This document shows positions 7,512-15,088 of a stretch of 30,716 nucleotides of DNA, in pieces. The position numbers and the translations under genes are program-made. The notes beneath the pieces were generated by a model that worked only from the letters and a program-made list of their open reading frames with translations, ran no database searches and was not told the DNA's origin. The DNA lies in contig CALFIX010000073.1 in the NCBI GenBank assembly GCA_937877515.1, forward strand, positions 1 through 30,716. The letters are read 5' to 3'. Source of the stretch: an uncultured Treponema sp. (lineage in GTDB: Bacteria > Spirochaetota > Spirochaetia > Treponematales > Treponemataceae). Every line of letters begins with the position of its first letter. Position 1 is the first letter of the stretch.

Positions 7512-7522
7512 GGGGGTAAATT

Positions 7523-7897
7523 ATGGCAAGCGGTGCATGGGAAAGCATAGTTTTAAACGGCAGGCGTTTTACTTGCAAAAGCGACGATAGCGTAAAAACA
7601 AAGCTGCCTGGTTATGAAAACGAAACTATTGTTGGCGGGGATGGAACTATGTATATAAAAAAGACCCGCCACGCAGGAAGCATTTCTGATATAAATGTTA
7701 TTTGTAACCCTGTAAACGACGACTTTGAGTTCTTGCAGGGCTTGCAGGATAGTATGGATTTTTTTCCTGTTTCTGGTACTAAACTTGATGGCACTGTTTA
7801 TAGTGGCAGTATGCAGCTTACAGACGCTATTGAGCATGACGACGGGGAAAACACAGTTTCACTCTCTCTTGAGGGAACTCTTGAAAAGCAGGGGTAA
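7523..7897 (+). CDS. Tail tube protein (Mu gpM-like), 124 aa
   Basis: This small beta protein is the expected size for Mu-type tube proteins. It opens with AWESIVLNGRRFTCKSDDSVKTKLPGYENETIVGGDGTMYIKKTRHAGSISDINVICNP, and its C-terminal half repeats the strand pattern found in the family. It polymerises inside the sheath. The gene follows the sheath gene and precedes the chaperone pair, as in Mu. Confidence 0.8.
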   Translation: MASGAWESIVLNGRRFTCKSDDSVKTKLPGYENETIVGGDGTMYIKKTRHAGSISDINVICNPVNDDFEFLQGLQDSMDFFPVSGTKLDGTVYSGSMQLTDAIEHDDGENTVSLSLEGTLEKQG

Positions 7898-7900
7898 TGT

Positions 7901-8338
7901 ATGAGCGATGAAATAAAAGCTTCTGTGTCTATTACTAAAGAACAAGCCGAAATCGAGTTTGAGAACTGGAAAGAGGCTTGTGATATTGATATAGAAGGAA
8001 GTGAGCTTACAGATGAACAGTTAAACCTTGTAAATAGTGCAAAAAGGCGATTTGTAAAAGCTATGATTGCAGGCCGGCTTACAGTGGACGGAGAAAAGAT
8101 TCTGTATACCATAAGTGATAAAAGCCCTGAAGGTTTTGCAAATAAAGAGATTGTTATAAAGAATCCTGGTGCAAAACTAAGGTTTGCAATGGACGGTTTT
8201 AAAGACAATCAACAGGCAGAAAAAGAAATTGCTGGTATGAGTGCTTTAACTGGTCAAGACGTAGGTTTTTTTAGAAAACTTTCTTTACCTGATTTCAACT
8301 TAATTGAAGCTGTTATGTTGCTTTTTATGCTTTCCTGA
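7901..8338 (+). CDS. Tail assembly chaperone, N-terminal (G-like) product, 145 aa
   Basis: This acidic, helical protein lies between the tube and tape measure genes, the position of phage tail assembly chaperones (lambda G/GT, P2 E/E', Mu gp41/gp42). It contains the segment ITKEQAEIEFENWKEACDIDIEGSELTDEQLNLVNSAKRRFVKAM, common to Mu-like versions. The reading frame ends in MLLFMLS then TGA. The -1 frame is open from 8308 onward and encodes a second chaperone-like domain, so an extended fusion is probably also made. Confidence 0.72.
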   Translation: MSDEIKASVSITKEQAEIEFENWKEACDIDIEGSELTDEQLNLVNSAKRRFVKAMIAGRLTVDGEKILYTISDKSPEGFANKEIVIKNPGAKLRFAMDGFKDNQQAEKEIAGMSALTGQDVGFFRKLSLPDFNLIEAVMLLFMLS

Positions 8339-8562
8339 CGGTAGAGTTAGCACTTGACGGCAGGCGCCAAAAGGTGCACGGTGTTGAATATCTGGGGGTT
8401 ATGATACGGCAGATTTATTCCGATTATAAGCTCCCGGTGCTACCGCAGGATTTATCCATGAGCGATTTGCACTTCTGGTATGATGCGCTTATACCAGGGC
8501 TTATTGAATTACAAAAACAAGAAAAAGAAAATAAGAGAAACGCCAGTAAAAAAAGGCGTTAA
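8308..8562 (+). CDS. Chaperone C-terminal extension, probably made by -1 frameshift
   Basis: In the -1 frame relative to the upstream chaperone, 8308-8562 is open and encodes (from 8374) VHGVEYLGVMIRQIYSDYK and a basic end. There is no convincing ribosome site: the first usable start is a GTG at 8374 without a Shine-Dalgarno sequence. The frames overlap for 31 bases, the classic arrangement for a frameshifted tail chaperone. Within the overlap the best slip site is a T5 run (8322-8326) before TAT/ATG. I see no ideal X XXY YYZ heptamer, so the slip position is uncertain. Confidence 0.6.
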   Translation, partial: SCYVAFYAFLTVELALDGRRQKVHGVEYLGVMIRQIYSDYKLPVLPQDLSMSDLHFWYDALIPGLIELQKQEKENKRNASKKRR

Positions 8563-8588
8563 GGCTGCCTTACAAGCAGCCTTTTTTT
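8561..8588 (+). terminator. Intrinsic terminator/attenuator before the tape measure gene
   Basis: An 8-bp stem, AAGGCTGC (8561-8568) and GCAGCCTT (8576-8583), with a 7-base loop is followed directly by T5. A second smaller hairpin, AACGCC/GGCGTT (8539-8560), abuts it inside the end of the chaperone frame. The tape measure ribosome site (TAGGAG) follows at once, so this sits inside the tail operon and probably attenuates transcription there. Confidence 0.8.
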
Positions 8589-8601
8589 ATAGGAGTGTAA
8601 T

Positions 8602-11004
8602 ATGGCTACAAAGTACGCAATTGAGACAGTTTTTAAAATGGTTGACCAGTTTTCTTCTCCACTTAGTAAAATGGGACTTCAAGGAAAAACTGTTTCTAAC
8701 ATGTTGAAAAATCAATTTAGAGCTGCAGAAAAATCAGTTGACGCCATGAAGTCTAAGATGACTGAATTAGGAAAGAATGCACTTTCAAAAGGAATATCTG
8801 CGGTTTCTGATTACATGAAAAGCGCTATTAATGATTATATTGACTTTGATGCAGCATTACATACAGCAGGTGCAGCTTTTACTGATATAAATGGCACTGG
8901 TGCTGCTTTTGAGGAACAACTTGAAGGTATTTCAAAAACTATTCAAAAAGTTGCAGGCACAACAGAGTTTAATGCTACAGAAGCAACAAATGCTATGCTA
9001 GTTTTTGCTCAGGCAGGTGTAAAATCTTCTAATGCAATGAAATTGCTACCTAAAGTTGCAGACATGGCAACAGCAGCAGGGTATAGCCTTGATGAAGCTA
9101 CAGGAGTAGCTTTAACATCGCTTAATGCAATGGGGATGGTAACTGAAGAAGTTTTAAATAACCCTGAATTGTATGCAGAAAAATTAGAGCATTTAAGTGA
9201 TATTATGGTATATACTGCAAATAGTGCTAAAATGACATTTGGAAATGTAGGAGATGTAATAGCAACAGCTGGGTCATCTTTTGCAAAGTTAAAGGGGGGA
9301 GAATATCAATTAAGCGCTATGACAACCGCACTTGCGAACCTTGGGCTTACAGGTAGCGAAGCAGGAACAGCTATAAACGCTATGATGAATCGCCTTACGA
9401 ATAACGCGGGACAAACTAACCTAAAAAAAATAGGAATTAACCCCTCTGATCTTATAGATACAAACGGGGATATGAAGTCTATAGATCAAGTTGTAGATTT
9501 GATTAACTCAAAACTTGAAGGAGAAGGTTCTTTTGAAAAATTAAGTTATTTAAACGCAATATTCGGTACAAACGGAATGAAAGCTGCAGAGAAACTTCTT
9601 GCAACCGGAGGAGATTCGTTAAGAGAGTTTATGAATGCAGCAGAAAACGCAGGAGGAAGTGTTGTAACTCAAGCTGATCAAATACGCGGAAGTATTGGCA
9701 ACATGATAAAACTTCTTCAAAGTGGAATTTCAGCTGTTGCTTTTCAAGTTATAGAAGGGTTAAAAAGCCGAGGTATTGACCTTGTAAAAAGTTTGCAAAG
9801 TTTTGTAGAAAATTTTAATCCTAAACCAATAGTGGATGGCTTGATTTTGATATGGGATACAATTTCAGGCCTTGCTAAGGTTGTATGGACTTTAAGGGTA
9901 CCGATAATGATAGTGGTTAGTGCGATACTTTTATTTAAAGGGGCAATGATTGCGGCTTTAATTGTAACACAAATATACTGTTCGATAATGACAACGTGGA
10001 AATTTTTAGCAGGAGTTGTAAAAGGAATCCAACTGGCTTATAACGCTACTTTATGGGGAACTACTGCTGCTATAGAAGGCAATAATGCTGCCAGTGTTGG
10101 CGGAAGAATAGGAATGTTTTTATATGCCGCCGCCACAAAAGTAGCAGCAGCCGCTCAATTTTTATTCGGCAAAGCTGTAAGTGGAATAAAATGGATGAAG
10201 TACGTTGCAGGGCTTGTAGCTGCAAAGGCAGCACTTATAGCTCATGTTATAGCAATGGGGGTTGCTAAAGTTGCTATGGTTGCTTTTACAGTTGCCACAA
10301 CAGCCGCAACAGCCGCAACAGGTTTTCTTAACGCTGTGTTTATAGCTTCCCCTATAGGTTGGATTGTATTAGCAATAGCAGCTGCTATTGCGCTTGTTGT
10401 TGCCGGTATAATTCTTCTTGTGAAACATTGGGACACTGTAACTGCCGCTTTTAAGGTTGCGTGGGAAGCGATAAAAGGTTTCTTTGCCAGTATGTGGGAA
10501 TATATAACAGGATTTTTTTCTATGGCTCGGGAAGGAATTCTTAGTTTTGTTGAGATGATAAAAAATGCCATTCAGCCACTTGCAGATTTCTTTTTAGGTT
10601 TTATAGGGAACGTTATAAACTACTGGCAAGCTCTTGTCGCAGTCTTTCAAGATCAAGGCTTGATTGGAGCTTTGGCAATGATTGGTAAGTCTATAATTTC
10701 TTTTATACTTTTGCCTATAGAATCTGTTTTAAACCTGCTGTCAAATATTCCCGTTATAGGGGACACTTTTGCACAGTGGCGAGATTCTGTTGCTGCCTTT
10801 AGGGACGAACTGTCTTATAGTGGTTTAGATTCAGCAGGACCAATAACAGAGCGCGACGCCCAAAGGATAAACACAGAAACCTTTATAAGCGAAAGTAACA
10901 GTAACGCAAATGTTACCATAGGCCTTGAACGCGGTCTTGTTGCTCAAGTTTCAGGGCCTGCCCCTGGCATTACAATTGAACAGTATCATTCAGGCGGGTT
11001 TTAA
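8602..11004 (+). CDS. Tail tape measure protein (TP901 core type), 800 aa
   Basis: Residues about 75-400 carry the TP901-type tape measure core: MATAAGYSLDEATGVALTSLNAMGM, then GSEAGTAINAMMNRLT and FGTNGMKAAEKLL. Residues about 430-460 and 575-612 are strongly hydrophobic (IASPIGWIVLAIAAAIALVV), as in tape measure proteins that insert into the host membrane at ejection. The protein length sets the tail length, and 800 aa predicts a tail of about 120 nm by the usual rule. TAGGAG lies 7 bases before the ATG. The stop codon lies inside a 12-bp repeat that borders the toxin-antitoxin insertion. Confidence 0.88.
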   Translation: MATKYAIETVFKMVDQFSSPLSKMGLQGKTVSNMLKNQFRAAEKSVDAMKSKMTELGKNALSKGISAVSDYMKSAINDYIDFDAALHTAGAAFTDINGTGAAFEEQLEGISKTIQKVAGTTEFNATEATNAMLVFAQAGVKSSNAMKLLPKVADMATAAGYSLDEATGVALTSLNAMGMVTEEVLNNPELYAEKLEHLSDIMVYTANSAKMTFGNVGDVIATAGSSFAKLKGGEYQLSAMTTALANLGLTGSEAGTAINAMMNRLTNNAGQTNLKKIGINPSDLIDTNGDMKSIDQVVDLINSKLEGEGSFEKLSYLNAIFGTNGMKAAEKLLATGGDSLREFMNAAENAGGSVVTQADQIRGSIGNMIKLLQSGISAVAFQVIEGLKSRGIDLVKSLQSFVENFNPKPIVDGLILIWDTISGLAKVVWTLRVPIMIVVSAILLFKGAMIAALIVTQIYCSIMTTWKFLAGVVKGIQLAYNATLWGTTAAIEGNNAASVGGRIGMFLYAAATKVAAAAQFLFGKAVSGIKWMKYVAGLVAAKAALIAHVIAMGVAKVAMVAFTVATTAATAATGFLNAVFIASPIGWIVLAIAAAIALVVAGIILLVKHWDTVTAAFKVAWEAIKGFFASMWEYITGFFSMAREGILSFVEMIKNAIQPLADFFLGFIGNVINYWQALVAVFQDQGLIGALAMIGKSIISFILLPIESVLNLLSNIPVIGDTFAQWRDSVAAFRDELSYSGLDSAGPITERDAQRINTETFISESNSNANVTIGLERGLVAQVSGPAPGITIEQYHSGGF

Positions 11005-11010
11005 TTAAAC
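10999..11010. repeat. Left 12-bp direct repeat bordering the vapC module
   Basis: TTTTAATTAAAC spans the last two codons of the tape measure gene (Phe-stop) and recurs exactly at 11653-11664, where it holds the stop codon of the convergent minus-strand gene. The spacing between copies is 654 bases. It is short and AT-rich, so weaker than the 26-bp pair around the second toxin-antitoxin module. Confidence 0.55.
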
Positions 11011-11011
11011 A

Positions 11012-11042
11012 TTGACTTTTCTATTGTACTATTGTACAATAG
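11012..11042 (+). promoter_or_regulatory. Promoter and palindromic operator of the vapC module (leaderless)
   Basis: TTGACT (11012-11017), 17 bases, TACAAT (11035-11040): a strong sigma70-type promoter. A perfect 9-bp inverted repeat, CTATTGTAC (11021-11029) and GTACAATAG (11034-11042), overlaps the -10 box, the usual place for toxin-antitoxin autorepression. TATTGTAC also repeats in tandem. The start codon follows the -10 box by only 7 bases, so the transcript should begin at or next to the ATG. Confidence 0.78.
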
Positions 11043-11047
11043 AAGGC

Positions 11048-11434
11048 ATGGAGATAATTATAGATGCTTCTTGCATTATTGCCGTATTACTGGGGGAAGA
11101 AAAAGCTATTGAGGTTAAAGAAAAAACAAAAGGAACAACACTTGTTTCACCCTTTTGTTTACCATACGAAATAGGTAATTCTTTAACAGCTTGTCTGAAG
11201 AGATGTCGTATAAACAACGAGCAAGCAATTTTCGCTTATAAACAATTTGAAATGATTCCTATACGTTTTATTGAGCCTGATATAAAAACAGCTATTCAAA
11301 TTGCAGCAGAAGAAAATTGCTATGCTTATGATATGTTTTATGTAACATGTGCTTTAGATACAGGATTATCGTTATATTCACTTGATAACGGTTTAGTTAA
11401 TATAGCAAAAAAGAGAGGTGTAAAATGCTTGTGA
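11048..11434 (+). CDS. vapC: PIN-domain ribonuclease toxin (VapC type), 128 aa
   Basis: A PIN-domain toxin, normally an endoribonuclease that cleaves tRNA or rRNA and stops translation. Four acidic residues stand in the right places: Asp6 in MEIIIDAS, Glu41 in LPYEIGNS, Asp95 in CYAYDMFY and Asp113 in SLDNGL. I place the start at 11048, not at the upstream in-frame TTG at 11012, because a promoter -10 box ends at 11040. The mRNA would therefore be leaderless. The toxin precedes its antitoxin, the reverse of the usual vapBC order. The gene overlaps the antitoxin by 10 bases. Both lie between the tape measure gene and a convergent gene as an inserted module. Confidence 0.85.
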   Translation: MEIIIDASCIIAVLLGEEKAIEVKEKTKGTTLVSPFCLPYEIGNSLTACLKRCRINNEQAIFAYKQFEMIPIRFIEPDIKTAIQIAAEENCYAYDMFYVTCALDTGLSLYSLDNGLVNIAKKRGVKCL

Positions 11435-11652
11435 TGACATATTCTGATGCAAGGGCAAATTTTTCAACGTTATTAAACAAAGTAAAAGTTGAAGGAGCTG
11501 CAATAATAAAACGGGCAGATGGAACTTCTTTTCGCATTACAAATGAAATATCCGAAGAAGGTATTTCTCCTTTTGAAAAAATTAAACCTGTTGCAAATCT
11601 TTCCTCAGGAGAAATTATTGATATTATTCATGCTTCACATGAGCGTATATAA
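11425..11652 (+). CDS. Phd/YefM-like antitoxin, 75 aa
   Basis: The N-terminal part MTYSDARANFSTLLNKVK followed by EGAAIIKRADGTSFRIT is the Phd/YefM fold that dimerises, binds the operator and caps the toxin with a flexible C-terminal tail. The tail here runs from about residue 40 (EISEEGISPFEKIKPV...). The start at 11425 has GAGAGG six bases upstream. The toxin stop lies inside this gene, so translation is coupled. It is expected to repress the palindromic promoter at 11012-11042. The Phd-type antitoxin with a PIN toxin is a known combination. Confidence 0.82.
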   Translation: MLVMTYSDARANFSTLLNKVKVEGAAIIKRADGTSFRITNEISEEGISPFEKIKPVANLSSGEIIDIIHASHERI

Positions 11653-11664
11653 TTTTAATTAAAC
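11653..11664. repeat. Right 12-bp direct repeat bordering the vapC module
   Basis: Exact second copy of TTTTAATTAAAC. It starts one base after the antitoxin stop codon and contains the stop (TTA, minus strand) of the gene at 11659-12375. If one copy and the intervening module are removed, the tape measure stop and the convergent gene stop join with no lost coding base. Confidence 0.55.
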
Positions 11665-12375
11665 CTTTTTATTTTCAATTTTATTCATTTGAGAGTTAAA
11701 GATTGTCTGGCAGTCTTCGGCGGGTTTTTGACCTGCCGGCTCTAACCAGGGCTTGGCTTCTACTTTTGTGCCAGAGTGTTTTAAGTTTCTTATTAGCGTT
11801 TTATCAAATGAAATATTGTCACCTGATTTATGAAAGCTGTCTATTGTAAAAACATCTTTGCCGTAATGAACAACAAAATTTAATTTTTGCGCTACATAGG
11901 CACGAGCCACAGCTCTTGCTTTTTGAGAGGAAAATGCTTTTTTATAAGGGCCTTTTACTTTTCTTCTTTTTATTCCCTTTACAGTGTTTATGCTTGAAAC
12001 CTTACCGGCAAAAGTTCCGCCTTCACGGGCACTGTCAGTGGGAATATTTACAAGGCCCCCTTTGCGTGGAGAGTGAACGCCTCCCTTTTCTTGTAATTCC
12101 ATATAAGAAGCGCGGTCTGAAATGCCAACTTCAGATTGCACTTGATTTAATGAAGTTACAGTCTTAGGGCATGGCGTGTATTTTAAATTCCTTAAAGTAA
12201 AATTATTGCGCAGGTTAAAAGAATCTTTTATATTTTCTATTGCGTTTTTTCGTGTTAAAGCTGCCTGTACATTTACAGTTGCAATAGAAGCCTGTATAAA
12301 CCTTTTCTTTAAATCGTCACCCAAGAGATCTATTTTTGATGGGTCGTCTATAACCATTGCATAGCCTGAAAACAT
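11659..12375 (-). CDS. Uncharacterised phage tail-region protein on the minus strand, 238 aa
   Basis: I cannot name this protein with confidence. It begins MFSGYAMVIDDPSKIDLLGDD and has a basic centre (VKGIKRRKVKGPYKKAF) and a segment YMELQEKGGVHSPRKGGLVNIPTDSAREGG that recalls minor tail or tail-completion proteins such as the gpZ type. It is the only minus-strand gene inside a 16-kb plus-strand structural block and has its own strong ribosome site (AAGGAGG, 6 bases before ATG). A TATACT box lies just upstream, and a copy of the dispersed palindrome overlaps the expected -35 area. It could be a structural gene or a lysogenically expressed moron. Confidence 0.6.
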   Translation of the reverse strand: MFSGYAMVIDDPSKIDLLGDDLKKRFIQASIATVNVQAALTRKNAIENIKDSFNLRNNFTLRNLKYTPCPKTVTSLNQVQSEVGISDRASYMELQEKGGVHSPRKGGLVNIPTDSAREGGTFAGKVSSINTVKGIKRRKVKGPYKKAFSSQKARAVARAYVAQKLNFVVHYGKDVFTIDSFHKSGDNISFDKTLIRNLKHSGTKVEAKPWLEPAGQKPAEDCQTIFNSQMNKIENKKV

Positions 12376-12404
12376 AAATGCCTCCTTTTTGTATAGTATA
12401 TCAT

Positions 12405-12428
12405 AAAAAGTTCGCTTGAGCGAAGTTG
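12405..12428. repeat. Dispersed palindrome, copy 2
   Basis: AAAAAG then TTCGCT-TG-AGCGAA then GTT, carrying the 16-base core TTCGCTTGAGCGAAGT in plus orientation. The 6-bp inner stem is perfect; a G-G mismatch follows outward. It lies between two divergent genes (minus 11659-12375 and plus 12484-13809), where an operator or partition site would be expected more than a terminator. Confidence 0.7.
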
Positions 12429-12437
12429 ATAAAAAAC

Positions 12438-12469
12438 TTTTTTTTAAATAGCTAAAAGAAAAGTATAAA
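12438..12469 (+). promoter_or_regulatory. Candidate phage promoter element upstream of the baseplate operon
   Basis: A run of T followed by AAATAGCTAAAA, then TATAAA at 12464. The sequence closely parallels 2092-2127, with AAATAG ending 33 bases before the start codon at 12484 compared with 34 before 2142. The gene at 12484 has no good ribosome site, so the conserved match is not a Shine-Dalgarno sequence. Confidence 0.4.
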
Positions 12470-12483
12470 ATTAAAATGACAGT

Positions 12484-13809
12484 ATGGCATGGACTGATGA
12501 TTTATTAGAAGCTCAATATACCTCTCCTTCTGGAAAAAAGTTTTATTTTAGGTGGGGGGATGTTTCAAAGGAAACTGACTTAAAAACTTCTTCATATACA
12601 TTCCCTTCTAAAGACGGGGCTTTAATCCAGTCACTAGGAAGGGGTGGCAGGCGCTTTCCCCTTAGCTGTGTGTTTTCTGGTGAAAACTGTATAAGCGAGG
12701 CTGATTCTTTTGAAGAAGGTCTTGAAGAAAGCGGGATAGGAGAATTACAACATCCTGTTTATGGTGTTAGAAAAGTTGTCCCTACAGGCAGCATAAAAAG
12801 GACTGATAACATTGTTTCTGGAAGCAATGTTTCTACTGTGGAAGTTACTTTTGCAGAAACGATAACAGGAAGCGTTATGCCAGATAGCAAGACCTCTAAA
12901 GACGATGTTATTGCAGAATCTTTTGAAGTTGTTGAAGATATGGCGTGTGATGATTTTGCAAATAGTATTACGACTGACAATGCCAGTGAAGAAATAAAGT
13001 TAAAAGAGACTGCAAAAAAAAGTTTTATTACGTCTTTTAATGGTATGGAAGATAGTGCGCAATCTTTATCCGCAAATGAAAGTTTATACCAGACTTACCA
13101 AGCCTTAAAAAAACAGGGGCTTGATTTTGTGAATAAAATTGGACAAGATTTGAATGCACCGCTTAACTTTGCAAGAACGCTTTTCAATGTGGTAAAACTG
13201 CCTTCTAAAATTGTTACTTCGCTTGCAAAAACTATTGAAGGTTATACCGGTTTATACGCTTCCCTTTTAACAGCTTTTATAACAGACCCCGTTGGCATTA
13301 ATAATGTTATAAACCAGTTTAATTCTACCAAACTTTCTCTTTTGACAACTCTTACAAGTTTTGCTTCAGCTCTTACAGGGGTTGCTTCTTCTACTGGTGA
13401 AAAAGTTTCTAGTACAGAAAATGAAAGTGAGAGTGCAGGAGAAAGCGTAGGCTTTAAAAACAGAGAAGAAGCTATTGATGCAATAAGCAGCCTTGATGAA
13501 ATTTATGACAATTACATTGAATATGTTGATAAGTACACGGGACAAGACCTTTTTATTGATACTTCGGAAATTGCCTATGAGATAGAAAAATTAATTGAAG
13601 AAACAGAGCGTTATGTTCTTGAAATTGCTTTTGACTTGCCGACAAAAAGAATTATTATATTAGGGAGGGACAGACAGCTTCTTGAATTATTAACAGAGCT
13701 TTACGGAAACTTAGATCACATAGACGAGTTTATTCAGGATAACAATCTAAATGCCGACGAACTAGAAGTGCTTCCGATGGGCAGGGAGGTTGTCTATTAT
13801 GTCAGTTAG
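12484..13809 (+). CDS. DNA circularisation protein N-like, 441 aa
   Basis: The N-terminal 110 residues (MAWTDDLLEAQYTSPSGKKF, FRWGDVSKETDLKTSSYTFPSKDG, LGRGGRRFPLSCVFSG, HPVYGVRKVVPTGSIKRTDN, VEVTFAET) match the DNA_circ_N domain of Mu gpN and relatives. These are baseplate- or hub-associated proteins that link tail and injected DNA. The remaining 330 residues are mostly helical and less conserved. Position directly downstream of the tape measure region and before the hub gene is the Mu order. There is no clear ribosome site before the ATG. Confidence 0.8.
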   Translation: MAWTDDLLEAQYTSPSGKKFYFRWGDVSKETDLKTSSYTFPSKDGALIQSLGRGGRRFPLSCVFSGENCISEADSFEEGLEESGIGELQHPVYGVRKVVPTGSIKRTDNIVSGSNVSTVEVTFAETITGSVMPDSKTSKDDVIAESFEVVEDMACDDFANSITTDNASEEIKLKETAKKSFITSFNGMEDSAQSLSANESLYQTYQALKKQGLDFVNKIGQDLNAPLNFARTLFNVVKLPSKIVTSLAKTIEGYTGLYASLLTAFITDPVGINNVINQFNSTKLSLLTTLTSFASALTGVASSTGEKVSSTENESESAGESVGFKNREEAIDAISSLDEIYDNYIEYVDKYTGQDLFIDTSEIAYEIEKLIEETERYVLEIAFDLPTKRIIILGRDRQLLELLTELYGNLDHIDEFIQDNNLNADELEVLPMGREVVYYVS

Positions 13810-15085
13810 CTACACTGTAAAATCAGGAGATACGCTAGGAGCTATAAGTATAAAATATTTAGGCTTATGGGATAAGTGGCGAAAAATTGAAGAAGCAAAC
13901 CCACAGCTTATAGGAAGAGAAACAGCCGTTGATGGATCCCCACTTATTTTTCCTGGGGACGTTTTAATCATTCCTGTAGATGATAAAAAAAATAAAGGCA
14001 CGATAAAGAATGAAAAAAGCACAAAGGTATTAGATAAAAAAGGGGATAAAGAATTTTCTTTGCTTTTAAACGGAATTGAGTTTTTAGGCTTTACCGCTTT
14101 TAAGCTGATTCTAAATGATGATGCCCCCGATGCTTTTAGCCTTTCTGCTCCTTTTGATCCCAAAGAAGAAGTTTTTAAAAAGTCTTTTGCACCTCTTACT
14201 TTTATGGATTGTATTCTTTATTACAAAAAGAAGATAATTTTTAAAGGAAAGCTGTCTGTTACAAGTCCAAAGATTGAAGCCGATTCCAGGACTATAGATT
14301 TACAAGGGAACGCAAGCTACGGAATTTTATCCTGTGCAATACCAGACTCAAAGTTTCCGCCCTCTTATGCAGGACTTAAACTTTCTGAAATAGCAGCGGA
14401 TGCAGCTACTCCTTTTGGGATTAGCGTCTCTATGGAAGGGGATGAGGGAGAGGCTCTTGAAAAGGTTTCTTACGATGTGGGTGAAAAGATTTTAGATTTT
14501 TTAAGCAAGCTGGCTAAGCAAAAAGGGCTTATTATTACTAATACCCCCATGGGAAACTTAAAGTTTTGGAACAATAAACCTGGCAAAAGTTGCGGAACTT
14601 TTATTGAAGGCGAATACCGCTTTATAAGCTGTACAGCTTCTTTTTCTGAAAGTGATTTTTATTCGCATATTACAGGTTACACGAAAGTGAATGAAAAAAA
14701 AGGTAAAGCTCCGCAAAAATACACTTTTGAAAATAAGTATTTGACAAAAAGGGGCGTGTTAAAACCCTTTGCGTATACAGTGGAAGATAGCGAAAAAGAT
14801 GATTTAGAAACCGCCGTAAAAGCAAAGGCTGCTGCAATGTTGTGTGCTTGCGTTTCTTATGAGCTTACTGTTTTAGGGGTAACTGATAAGAATGGCAATT
14901 TATTCAAGAAGGGGTGTTGCGTTATTGTAAAAGCTCCGTCTGCACAAATTTATTCTGAATTTAAGTTTCAGGCAAAGAGCATAGAGATAAACAGAGATGA
15001 TACAAACGGTTTGACCACAAAGTTAAAACTTGTATTGCCTGGCCTTAGGAATAATCAAATTCCTGTAAAATGGCCGTGGGAGTAA
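13799..15085 (+). CDS. Baseplate hub protein with N-terminal LysM domain, 428 aa
   Basis: Residues about 2-58 are a LysM fold: YTVKSGDTLGAISIKYLG, KIEEANPQLIG and FPGDVLIIPVDD, a peptidoglycan-binding module. The remainder is the gpP/gp44/gpD-type hub with a beta-barrel segment LDKKGDKEFSLLLNGIEF and C-terminal QAKSIEINRDDTNGLTTKLKLVLPG. The hub sits at the tail axis above the spike. I chose the ATG at 13799 because GGGAGG lies 9 bases upstream. It overlaps the previous gene by 11 bases. The LysM fusion may help the tail tip through peptidoglycan. Confidence 0.82.
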   Translation: MSVSYTVKSGDTLGAISIKYLGLWDKWRKIEEANPQLIGRETAVDGSPLIFPGDVLIIPVDDKKNKGTIKNEKSTKVLDKKGDKEFSLLLNGIEFLGFTAFKLILNDDAPDAFSLSAPFDPKEEVFKKSFAPLTFMDCILYYKKKIIFKGKLSVTSPKIEADSRTIDLQGNASYGILSCAIPDSKFPPSYAGLKLSEIAADAATPFGISVSMEGDEGEALEKVSYDVGEKILDFLSKLAKQKGLIITNTPMGNLKFWNNKPGKSCGTFIEGEYRFISCTASFSESDFYSHITGYTKVNEKKGKAPQKYTFENKYLTKRGVLKPFAYTVEDSEKDDLETAVKAKAAAMLCACVSYELTVLGVTDKNGNLFKKGCCVIVKAPSAQIYSEFKFQAKSIEINRDDTNGLTTKLKLVLPGLRNNQIPVKWPWE

Positions 15086-15088
15086 GAC

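Noticed and set aside
7798..8208. Minus-strand open frame, 136 codons, over the tail chaperone
   Set aside because: Antisense to the chaperone and tube genes, serine/phenylalanine-rich and without recognisable domain.
8320..8326. Canonical -1 slippery heptamer for the chaperone frameshift
   Set aside because: GCTTTTT is in the right frame only for its A-site codon; the P-site codon would re-pair poorly, so I did not call it a proven slip site.
10242..10571. Minus-strand open frame, 109 codons, in the tape measure gene
   Set aside because: Alanine-rich shadow of the Ala/Val-rich membrane part of the tape measure protein.
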